64,000 nucleotides of DNA, taken from NCBI RefSeq assembly GCF_003254565.1, contig NZ_QJRI01000182.1, forward strand, positions 310,001 through 374,000. The letters are read 5' to 3'. This document shows positions 57,428-64,000 of this stretch, piece by piece. The stretch's first letter is position 1, and the number at the start of each line of letters is the position of its first letter. This DNA comes from Flavobacterium nitrogenifigens. GTDB taxonomy: Bacteria > Bacteroidota > Bacteroidia > Flavobacteriales > Flavobacteriaceae. The position numbers and the translations under genes are program-made. The notes beneath the pieces are model-generated. The model was not told the DNA's origin and ran no database searches. It saw only the letters and a program-made list of their open reading frames with translations.

Positions 57428-60283
57428 ATGCCTAAAGACACATCAATAAAATCAGTTTTAATAATAGGTTCAGGACCTATTGTTATTGGCCAAGCTTGCG
57501 AATTCGATTATGCGGGATCTCAATCTGCACGTTCGATTCGTGAAGAAGGAATTGAGGTTATCTTGATTAACTCGAATCCAGCGACGATTATGACCGACCC
57601 ATCTATGGCCGATCATATTTATTTGAAACCTTTAACGACAAAATCGATTATTGAAATTCTTAAGGAACATCCGCAAATTGATGCAGTTTTACCAACAATG
57701 GGAGGACAAACAGCATTAAACTTGTGTTTGGAAGCTGAGGAAAAAGGAATCTGGCAGGATTTCGGAGTAAGATTAATCGGTGTTGATGTAAATGCAATTA
57801 ATATTACTGAGGACAGAGAGCAGTTTAAACAGCTTTTAGAAAAAATTAATGTGCCAACTGCACCAGCAAAAACGGCTACTTCTTACTTAGAAGGAAAAGA
57901 AATTGCTCAGGAGTTTGGTTTCCCGCTTGTTATTCGTCCTTCGTTTACACTTGGAGGAACTGGAGCGGCAGTAGTTTACAAAAAAGAAGATTTTGATGAG
58001 CTTTTAACTCGCGGACTTGAAGCTTCTCCAATTCACGAAGTTTTGATCGACAAAGCTTTGATGGGATGGAAAGAATATGAATTGGAGCTTTTAAGAGATA
58101 AAAATGACAACGTTGTAATTATCTGTTCGATCGAAAACATGGACCCAATGGGAATCCATACTGGAGATTCGATTACAGTGGCGCCAGCGATGACATTATC
58201 TGACACAACTTTCCAAAAATTACGTGACTACGCTATCTTAATGATGAGAAGTATCGGAAATTTTGCAGGAGGATGTAACGTACAATTCGCAGTTTCACCA
58301 GACGAAAAAGAAGATATCGTAGCAATCGAGATCAATCCTCGTGTGTCTCGTTCTTCTGCTTTAGCATCAAAAGCGACAGGTTATCCAATTGCAAAAATTG
58401 CTTCAAAATTAGCTTTAGGATACAATTTAGATGAATTGCAAAACCAAATTACAAAATCGACTTCGGCTCTTTTCGAACCAACTTTAGATTATGTAATCGT
58501 AAAAATACCACGTTGGAACTTCGATAAATTTGAAGGTTCAGACAGAACTTTAGGTCTTCAGATGAAATCTGTAGGTGAGGTTATGGGAATTGGACGTTCT
58601 TTTCAAGAAGCGCTTCACAAAGCAACTCAATCTTTAGAGATTAAGAGAAACGGTTTAGGAGCTGACGGAAAAGGATATAAAAATTACGAACAAATTATCG
58701 AGAAACTAACTTATGCAAGCTGGGATCGTGTTTTCGTAATTTATGATGCAATCGCAATGGGAATTCCGTTGAGCACTATTCACGAAATTACAAGAATCGA
58801 TATGTGGTTCTTGAAGCAATACGAAGAGCTTTATACTTTAGAGAAAGAAATCTCAAACTACAAAGTTTCAAATCTTCCAAAAGAATTATTGCTTGAGGCA
58901 AAACAAAAAGGTTTTGCAGATAGACAATTAGCGCACATGATGAGTTGTTTAGAAAGTGAAGTTCACGCTTTACGTATGGACATGAACATCAACCGTGTGT
59001 TCAAACTGGTTGATACTTGTGCAGCTGAGTTTAAAGCAAAAACACCTTATTACTACTCAACTTTTGAGGCAGAAATTGAAAAAGCAAATGGAGAACGTTA
59101 CGTAGATAACGAAAGTATCCTAACAGATAAAAAGAAAGTAATTGTTCTAGGTTCTGGACCAAACAGAATTGGTCAAGGAATCGAGTTTGATTATTCTTGT
59201 GTACACGGAGTTTTAGCGGCTAAAGAATGCGGTTACGAAACGATCATGATCAACTGTAATCCTGAAACGGTTTCTACAGATTTTGATACTGCTGATAAAT
59301 TATACTTCGAGCCAGTTTTCTGGGAGCACATTTATGATATTATTCAGCACGAAAAACCAGAAGGTGTAATCGTGCAGCTTGGAGGTCAGACAGCTCTTAA
59401 ATTAGCAGATAAATTATCTAAATACGGTGTGAAAATCATCGGAACTAGTTTTGACGCACTTGACTTAGCAGAAGACAGGGGACGTTTCTCAGATTTATTA
59501 ACTGAGTTACACATTCCTTTCCCAAGATTCGGAATCGCTGAAACGGCAGATGAAGCTTCAAAATTGGCTGATACTTTAGATTTCCCACTTTTAATTCGTC
59601 CTTCTTATGTATTAGGAGGTCAGGGAATGAAAATTGTAATCAACAAAAAAGAGCTTGAAGAGCACGTTATCGATTTGCTGAAAGCAATTCCAGGAAATAA
59701 ATTATTACTAGATCACTACTTAGCTGGAGCAATCGAAGCTGAGGCTGATGCAATCTGTGATGCTGATGGAAATGTTTATATCATCGGAATTATGGAGCAC
59801 ATTGAACCTTGTGGAGTTCACTCTGGAGATAGTAACGCAACATTGCCTCCTTTCAACTTAGGAGAATTTGTAATGCAGCAAATTAAAGATCACACGCACA
59901 AAATTGCGAGAGCTTTAAAAACGGTAGGTTTAATCAATATTCAGTTTGCGATTAAAGATGATACGGTTTACATTATCGAGGCAAACCCAAGAGCTTCAAG
60001 AACGGTTCCGTTTATTGCTAAAGCTTATGGAGAGCCTTATGTAAACTACGCTACAAAAGTAATGTTAGGTCACAATAAAGTAACTGACTTTGATTTCAAT
60101 CCACAATTAAAAGGATACGCTATCAAACAACCAGTTTTCTCTTTCAGCAAATTCCCGAACGTAAACAAAGCGTTAGGGCCAGAAATGAAATCTACAGGAG
60201 AAAGCATCTTGTTTATTGATGACTTGAAAGACGATCAATTCTACGAATTGTACTCTAGAAGAAAAATGTATTTGAGTAAATAA
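57428..60283 (+). CDS. carB: Carbamoyl-phosphate synthase large subunit, without C-terminal MGS domain
   Basis: A 951-residue protein that makes carbamoyl phosphate from bicarbonate, ammonia and two ATP for pyrimidine and arginine synthesis. Both synthase halves are complete: 'LIIGSGPIVIGQACEFDYAG' near 11-30 and 'VLGSGPNRIGQGIEFDYSC' near 575-593, with ATP-grasp domains 130-400 and 690-900, and a central oligomerisation part. It ends after 'GPEMKSTGESILFIDDLKDD' and a 20-residue tail. E. coli CarB (1073 residues) continues with a methylglyoxal-synthase-like domain that binds IMP, UMP and ornithine; this is absent. The small subunit carA is not in the window. Confidence 0.95.
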   Translation: MPKDTSIKSVLIIGSGPIVIGQACEFDYAGSQSARSIREEGIEVILINSNPATIMTDPSMADHIYLKPLTTKSIIEILKEHPQIDAVLPTMGGQTALNLCLEAEEKGIWQDFGVRLIGVDVNAINITEDREQFKQLLEKINVPTAPAKTATSYLEGKEIAQEFGFPLVIRPSFTLGGTGAAVVYKKEDFDELLTRGLEASPIHEVLIDKALMGWKEYELELLRDKNDNVVIICSIENMDPMGIHTGDSITVAPAMTLSDTTFQKLRDYAILMMRSIGNFAGGCNVQFAVSPDEKEDIVAIEINPRVSRSSALASKATGYPIAKIASKLALGYNLDELQNQITKSTSALFEPTLDYVIVKIPRWNFDKFEGSDRTLGLQMKSVGEVMGIGRSFQEALHKATQSLEIKRNGLGADGKGYKNYEQIIEKLTYASWDRVFVIYDAIAMGIPLSTIHEITRIDMWFLKQYEELYTLEKEISNYKVSNLPKELLLEAKQKGFADRQLAHMMSCLESEVHALRMDMNINRVFKLVDTCAAEFKAKTPYYYSTFEAEIEKANGERYVDNESILTDKKKVIVLGSGPNRIGQGIEFDYSCVHGVLAAKECGYETIMINCNPETVSTDFDTADKLYFEPVFWEHIYDIIQHEKPEGVIVQLGGQTALKLADKLSKYGVKIIGTSFDALDLAEDRGRFSDLLTELHIPFPRFGIAETADEASKLADTLDFPLLIRPSYVLGGQGMKIVINKKELEEHVIDLLKAIPGNKLLLDHYLAGAIEAEADAICDADGNVYIIGIMEHIEPCGVHSGDSNATLPPFNLGEFVMQQIKDHTHKIARALKTVGLINIQFAIKDDTVYIIEANPRASRTVPFIAKAYGEPYVNYATKVMLGHNKVTDFDFNPQLKGYAIKQPVFSFSKFPNVNKALGPEMKSTGESILFIDDLKDDQFYELYSRRKMYLSK

Positions 60284-60304
60284 TCTCAGATTCTATTATA
60301 AAAG

Positions 60305-60337
60305 AAAAGCTCCAATGAAAGTTGGAGCTTTTTTGTT
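60305..60337 (+). terminator. Terminator of carB
   Basis: Perfect arms AAAAGCTCCAA (60305-60315) and TTGGAGCTTTT (60322-60332) with a 6-base loop and T-run. Confidence 0.88.
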
Positions 60338-60351
60338 TTATACGTTTTGAT

Positions 60352-60529
60352 GTTCCGTAGGAACATTTTGTTGGTAGCGGAAATATTTTGTTGTTGTCGT
60401 TGTTACGTTCCGTAGGAACGTTTGGTATTGACATCATTTTTTAAACAACCCAATAATCAAACGTTCCTACGGAACGTAAATACTGCTGTTAGCTGTTTTT
60501 TTCTACCGATGAGACATTCCTACGGAATG
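60352..60529. repeat. Cluster of GTTCCGTAGGAAC palindromes in a 300-base gene-free stretch
   Basis: GTTCCGTAGGAAC (60352-60364), ACGTTCCGTAGGAACGT (60405-60421), ACGTTCCTACGGAACGT (60461-60477) and CATTCCTACGGAATG (60515-60529). Copies two and three, read together, are arms of a larger palindrome (60402-60430 and 60451-60479). No gene between 60290 and 60640 is seen. Confidence 0.82.
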
Positions 60530-60585
60530 AAAGCTAGGTATAAAAATACAAAGCTAAAGTTGTGTTTCAGTAAAGGGATAAAATA

Positions 60586-60626
60586 ACAAAGGGGCTGTTT
60601 CAGTATTTGAAGCAGCCCCTTTAATA
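60586..60626 (-). terminator. Terminator of the YiaA/B-like gene
   Basis: Arms AAAGGGGCTG (60588-60597) and CAGCCCCTTT (60613-60622) with a 15-base loop; read leftward TTATTTTA follows. Confidence 0.75.
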
Positions 60627-60641
60627 TTTTAATTATAAATC

Positions 60642-61040
60642 CTATTCGTTTTGATTAAAGTTCATATTGTCTCTGGTGTTTTTTTGTACTGAAATTGCAC
60701 CGAACAATGCTAATAGAAAAGCAAAGGCATAAAATCCTTTTTCGCTTTGAAGAATCGTTGCGTTCCATAATCCAACAATTAAAAGAACGATTGAAAGCAA
60801 TGTTCCAAACCAGCAGATTCCATAATAAATATCAGTAACAGGAAGTTTTTCTAATCGGTCTCTTACGCTTTTTTGCAATGAAACAACAGCAAAAAGTCCG
60901 AACATTAAAACGGTGAAATAATATCCTTTTTCGTTTAATAGCATTTCAGCTCTAGCAAGTCCAACAATAAAACCAACTGTTCCTGCTCCAAGTGCAACCC
61001 AAGATGCCGCGATAAAGGCATTTGATGTTTTTTGTATCAT
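60642..61040 (-). CDS. YiaA/YiaB-type inner-membrane protein
   Basis: A 132-residue protein with four hydrophobic segments, arranged as two similar halves: 'FIAASWVALGAGTVGFIVGL' (9-28) with 'YYFTVLMFGLFAVVSLQKSV', then 'YYGICWFGTLLSIVLLIVGL' with 'YAFAFLLALFGAISVQKNTR'. The repeated pattern 'NEKGYYF...VSLQKSVRD' and 'SEKGFYA...ISVQKNTRD' is the yiaAB two-helix domain. Function unknown. Single gene. Confidence 0.88.
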   Translation of the reverse strand: MIQKTSNAFIAASWVALGAGTVGFIVGLARAEMLLNEKGYYFTVLMFGLFAVVSLQKSVRDRLEKLPVTDIYYGICWFGTLLSIVLLIVGLWNATILQSEKGFYAFAFLLALFGAISVQKNTRDNMNFNQNE

Positions 61041-61140
61041 AATTTATTATTTTGGTAAGAAGCAAATATAATTAAATTAGATTCAGAACAAAATAAATAA
61101 CAGTTATTTTATTCAGTAAAATCTCTCAAATAGTAAAAAG

Positions 61141-61167
61141 AAAAAGCTCCAATTAGGGAGCTTTTCT
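61141..61167 (-). terminator. Terminator of the sigma-factor operon
   Basis: AAAAGCTCC (61142-61150) and GGAGCTTTT (61157-61165), followed leftward by T-rich sequence. Confidence 0.7.
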
Positions 61168-61187
61168 CGTTGTAAAAAGTAAGATGT

Positions 61188-61727
61188 TTATTTTTTAAGC
61201 AATTGTTCTAAAGGTTTTAACTGTTCCATGTCTATTTTAGAATTTTGCAAAACAGACATTAAAGTCATAATATTATTCGGATTCATATCTTCCCCTAACA
61301 CACGTACTACTGCAAATCCGGTCTCTTTTCTTTTGGCAAAAATGACAAACTCTTTGATATTGTCGTCACTTCCAACGTAGCTAACAGATGCCCCATCTTT
61401 TCCAGAGCCAAATTTCATTAATTCTTGATATTTTGGATCTTTTAATATGGTTTTTACTTTTGCTCTTTCTGTCTCAAACTGCGCTTGATTGCTTTGATCG
61501 GCTTTAAAAGCCAGAATGTTCATTTTATCAAAAGAATTCAAAGCTTCGGTTTGCTCTGCCGATAATTTAGTTGGATCAACATTCAAAATATTTGGTGAAA
61601 TGTCTAAAGAAATAAAATCTTTTTTCTCCGAATTCTCAACAAAATACTTTTGAAGTGAAGGTTCAGAATTACAGCTCCCCAAAGTTAGAAGAGCTGTAAG
61701 TGCTAAGATGAAGATGCTTTTTTTCAT
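61188..61727 (-). CDS. DUF4252 lipoprotein
   Basis: A 179-residue lipoprotein: signal 'MKKSIFILALTALLTLGSC' with the lipobox LGSC. The mature domain (about 30-165) shows 'QTEALNSFDKMNILAFKADQ' and 'FVIFAKRKETGFAVVRVLG', the DUF4252 pattern. It is a paralogue of the preceding gene in the operon, which is not a lipoprotein. Role unknown; context (ECF sigma, anti-sigma-like gene) suggests the envelope stress or signalling module. Confidence 0.85.
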   Translation of the reverse strand: MKKSIFILALTALLTLGSCNSEPSLQKYFVENSEKKDFISLDISPNILNVDPTKLSAEQTEALNSFDKMNILAFKADQSNQAQFETERAKVKTILKDPKYQELMKFGSGKDGASVSYVGSDDNIKEFVIFAKRKETGFAVVRVLGEDMNPNNIMTLMSVLQNSKIDMEQLKPLEQLLKK

Positions 61728-61729
61728 TT

Positions 61730-62257
61730 TTATTTTTTGCCTTTAGAAGCTTTCTTTAAGTCTGAACCGCCAGGAAGCTGCATTTTATCTGTTAGTACTG
61801 AGATTTCGTTTAGGTCAAAATTACCAGTTAAAGATAGTAAAACCGTTTCGTCGTTTTTTGCACCGTCAACATACATTAAAAGTTCTCTTATCTGTGTATC
61901 AGTAGCGCCAGATTTTACCATTATCCTAACGTTTTTTCCGCCATCATTTACTCGCATTAATTCTTCTAGACCAGCAGTTTTTACATATTTATCGGCAGTA
62001 GCTTTCATGTCGGCTTCGATTTTTGGATTTTTAGTAGTAAACACTTTTAAGTAATCCAATTTTTTGATAAGAGCAATATATTGCTGCGTCTCTTTATCTG
62101 AAGCGTCAGTTTTTACTTTGCTCATTAAATCAAACATTTTTTTGTTTACAATTACTGAGGTTACATCATCTTGACCATCAAATTTATCGAAAGCACTTTG
62201 TGCATAAAAAGTGGTAGAAACGAATGCGAAGACTAAAGTTATAATGAAATTTCTCAT
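61730..62257 (-). CDS. DUF4252 secreted protein
   Basis: A 175-residue protein with signal peptide 'MRNFIITLVFAFVSTTFYAQ'. DUF4252: 'VTSVIVNKKMFDLMSKVKTD' (near 34-53), 'YIALIKKLDYLKVFTTKNPK' (near 60-80), 'EVSVLTDKMQL'-like end. It has a lysine-rich C-terminus and no lipobox, unlike its partner. The stop is 2 bases before the start of the next gene, so they are translationally coupled. Confidence 0.85.
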   Translation of the reverse strand: MRNFIITLVFAFVSTTFYAQSAFDKFDGQDDVTSVIVNKKMFDLMSKVKTDASDKETQQYIALIKKLDYLKVFTTKNPKIEADMKATADKYVKTAGLEELMRVNDGGKNVRIMVKSGATDTQIRELLMYVDGAKNDETVLLSLTGNFDLNEISVLTDKMQLPGGSDLKKASKGKK

Positions 62258-62273
62258 GATTATTTTTGTTTAA

Positions 62274-62735
62274 TTACTGTTTAAAGATTTTGTTTTTTGA
62301 TTGTTCGTATTCTTTAATGTAGTGTACACTTTCAATACCCACATTAACATTGTTTGATAATAAAGCCAAAGCTTTTTGAGTCGCTTTTAGCGCTTCTTCG
62401 GGATCATCATAAGTTCCTAATTCTGTTTGCGAAGCTACTGCAGTAGTATCATTTTTTTCGCTAACAAAAAAGTAAGTTCCGATTCCGAGCAAAACAACAG
62501 CAGAAGCTGCAATCGATAACCACGCCACATTTCGTTTCTTAGTTTGTAGTGGAATCTCATACGTTGATTTCTGTTCTTTTGCTTGAGAGAAATAGCCAAA
62601 CATAGGTTTGTACTGCTCCAAATGCTGCGCAACATTTGATGAAGAAAAGTATTCTTTTAATTGATTTTCTTCAGCAATAGAAGTTTCTCCCTGAAAGTAT
62701 TTTTCTAATATCTCTTCTATTTTATTTGGTTCCAT
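62274..62735 (-). CDS. Putative anti-sigma factor
   Basis: A 153-residue protein with one membrane segment (about 69-90). N-terminal 65 residues are cytoplasmic and contain 'YFQGETSIAEENQLKEYFSS' (near 13-32), the arrangement of anti-sigma N-termini in the Bacteroidota; the C-terminal part (about 95-153) is periplasmic. It overlaps the sigma-factor gene by 14 bases, which indicates coupled synthesis. Family assignment rests on context and topology, not on clear motifs. Confidence 0.65.
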   Translation of the reverse strand: MEPNKIEEILEKYFQGETSIAEENQLKEYFSSSNVAQHLEQYKPMFGYFSQAKEQKSTYEIPLQTKKRNVAWLSIAASAVVLLGIGTYFFVSEKNDTTAVASQTELGTYDDPEEALKATQKALALLSNNVNVGIESVHYIKEYEQSKNKIFKQ

Positions 62736-63231
62736 AAAGGTGTGTATTTGTCATTGATTCTCTAATTTTTTTTCTTGCTCTCGAAAGTGCCACTCGTATT
62801 GCGGTTTCGTTCATATTTACGATTTTGGCTATTTCTTCAAATTCATATTGTTCAACATCCCGCAGCTGAATTAATAGCTGCATTTGTTCGGGCATTTCGT
62901 TTATAATTTTTTCAACCCATTCTAAACTGTCTTGATCCTCCAGTTTTTTATCCAATTGCGGCTGCCGATCGGTAAAATTATTATGAACAATTTGCAGATT
63001 ACTTGCTCTTTTAGATTTTAGCTGATCGAGACAATAATTTTTAGTCATTGTCATGGCCAATGCTTCGACGCTATTGTAGCTTTGCAGATTATCTTTTTTA
63101 TTCCATAATTTTACCATTACTTCCTGAGTTGCATCTTCTGCTTCTTCAGTGCTGGTAAGCAATCTTTTTGCCAGACGAAAAACTTTGTCTTTGAAAGGAT
63201 TTATTAATTCTATAAATACAACTTGGTTCAT
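62722..63231 (-). CDS. ECF-type RNA polymerase sigma factor
   Basis: A 169-residue sigma-70 family factor with region 2 (about 10-85: 'LINPFKDKVFRLAKRLLTS', 'EDATQEVMVKLWNKKDNLQS') and region 4 (about 112-165: 'INEMPEQMQLLIQLRDVEQYE' with 'IAKIVNMNETAIRVALSRAR' as the -35 recognition helix). It is the extracytoplasmic-function kind. It heads the operon sigma, anti-sigma-like, DUF4252, DUF4252. Confidence 0.92.
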   Translation of the reverse strand: MNQVVFIELINPFKDKVFRLAKRLLTSTEEAEDATQEVMVKLWNKKDNLQSYNSVEALAMTMTKNYCLDQLKSKRASNLQIVHNNFTDRQPQLDKKLEDQDSLEWVEKIINEMPEQMQLLIQLRDVEQYEFEEIAKIVNMNETAIRVALSRARKKIRESMTNTHLYGTK

Positions 63232-63397
63232 TAATCTGATGGTTAATCGTTAGCTTATATATTCAAGACGAGGCACAATTCTATTTGTTACAAGAAAAAT
63301 TAAAATACTTTTTTATGTAAAAAAAATACTGCTTTAATGATGAAGCTAAAACTAAAGATAGTACTTTTACGTTTATACCACTAAGAATTAAAATAAT

Positions 63398-64000
63398 ATG
63401 AAAACAACTTTAAAGAGCGTTCTTTTTCTCTTTTTATTTACATTTTCTTTACAGTCTTGTGAAGATCAGGATGATGTTGCTGCTCCAGCAGATTTGCAGA
63501 TTAATAGTTTTATCTGGAGAGGATTGAATGAAGTTTACTTATGGCAGCAAGATGTGCCAAATCTGGCTGATGGACGTAATTTGCAACCAGATTTCGATCA
63601 GTTTTTGAGAGGATACTCTAATCCTGAAGATTTGTTTCAAAATTTATTGAATAAGCCAGTCAGCAAATATCCAAACGGAGATGCAATTGACCGTTTCAGC
63701 TGGATTGTTAACGATTATACGGTTCTTGAGCAGGAACTAAGCGGTGTTACAAAAAATAATGGTGTCGATTTTAGGTTGAGCCGAGTGGCTTCAGGATCAA
63801 ATGATGTGGTGGGTTTTGTGCGATACATTATACCAAATTCTGATGCTTCTACAAAAGCAATTAAACGCGGTGATTTGTTTACAAGTGTGAACGGAACAAA
63901 ACTTACTGTTTCTAATTATCAGCAACTACTATTAAATCAGGATAGTTATACTTTAGATTTGGCAGATTATAACGGAACGAGTTATGTTTTAAACGGAAAA
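63398..64000 (+). CDS. N-terminal part of an S41-type peptidase-like lipoprotein (cut by window edge)
   Basis: The ATG at 63398 opens a frame without stop to the window end (201 residues visible). It starts 'MKTTLKSVLFLFLFTFSLQSC', a lipoprotein signal. Then 'INSFIWRGLNEVYLWQQDVP' and a long loop, with a PDZ-like segment from about residue 130 ('AIKRGDLFTSVNGTKLTVSN'). This is the start of C-terminal processing (S41) peptidases found in Bacteroidota; the catalytic part lies outside. Divergent from the sigma operon. Confidence 0.75.
   Translation, partial: MKTTLKSVLFLFLFTFSLQSCEDQDDVAAPADLQINSFIWRGLNEVYLWQQDVPNLADGRNLQPDFDQFLRGYSNPEDLFQNLLNKPVSKYPNGDAIDRFSWIVNDYTVLEQELSGVTKNNGVDFRLSRVASGSNDVVGFVRYIIPNSDASTKAIKRGDLFTSVNGTKLTVSNYQQLLLNQDSYTLDLADYNGTSYVLNGK

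Overview
This window is a stretch of chromosome from a member of the Bacteroidota, almost certainly a Flavobacterium or close relative. The evidence is: AT-rich DNA; promoters of the Bacteroidota type (TTG, about 19 bases, then TAnnTTTG) in front of many genes; families that are largely restricted to this phylum (DUF4290, DUF4252, DUF4199, DUF5686, DUF4280, START-like, GlmU-like); and many TonB-dependent-receptor and beta-barrel genes.

Layout. 1-5600: a Na+/H+ antiporter, then a leftward group (MocR-type regulator, GNAT acetyltransferase, small proteins, ACT-domain protein). 5789-6339: an intact tRNA-Met, a GIY-YIG nuclease ORF and a second, partial copy of the tRNA 3' half. 6400-12300: START-like protein, class IV aminotransferase, YqgE, HU, Fmt, RecQ and a small P-loop ATPase. 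12300-14600: repeat-rich DNA, a membrane protein and a secreted esterase. 14650-18100: DUF493, DUF4290, MurA and a cation-efflux protein, separated by long palindromic repeats. 18260-24300: DUF5686 outer-membrane protein, AroQ and an array of four small beta-barrel proteins. 24380-29400: XerD-like recombinase, PAS histidine kinase, RNase Y, a 6S-like RNA, ZapA and a coiled-coil partner. 29560-34530: M23 peptidase, TonB-dependent receptor and an EF-hand-like lipoprotein.

34690-41142 is the main accessory region. It holds a LysM protein, two PAAR-like (DUF4280-type) proteins, an 868-residue-class large protein, a secreted putative partner or immunity protein, and two decaying paralogous membrane-protein genes. 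No secretion-machine structural genes are present, so this looks like an orphan effector cassette of a contractile injection or type VI system.

41143-64000 returns to mostly housekeeping genes: DUF2971, an MsbA-like ABC exporter, phosphosugar mutase, glycosyltransferase, L31 type B, GlmU-like protein, ABC-F ATPase, a porin with a DASS transporter, L34, CarB without its usual C-terminal regulatory domain, an ECF sigma operon with two DUF4252 proteins, and the start of an S41-type peptidase.

Points of most interest are the tRNA/GIY-YIG/tRNA-fragment unit, the orphan effector cassette with its frameshifted immunity-like genes, the 6S-like RNA between zapA and rny, a MurA whose catalytic cysteine is aspartate, and at least six families of intergenic palindromic repeats. 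No CRISPR array, rRNA, prophage or insertion sequence with a transposase was seen.
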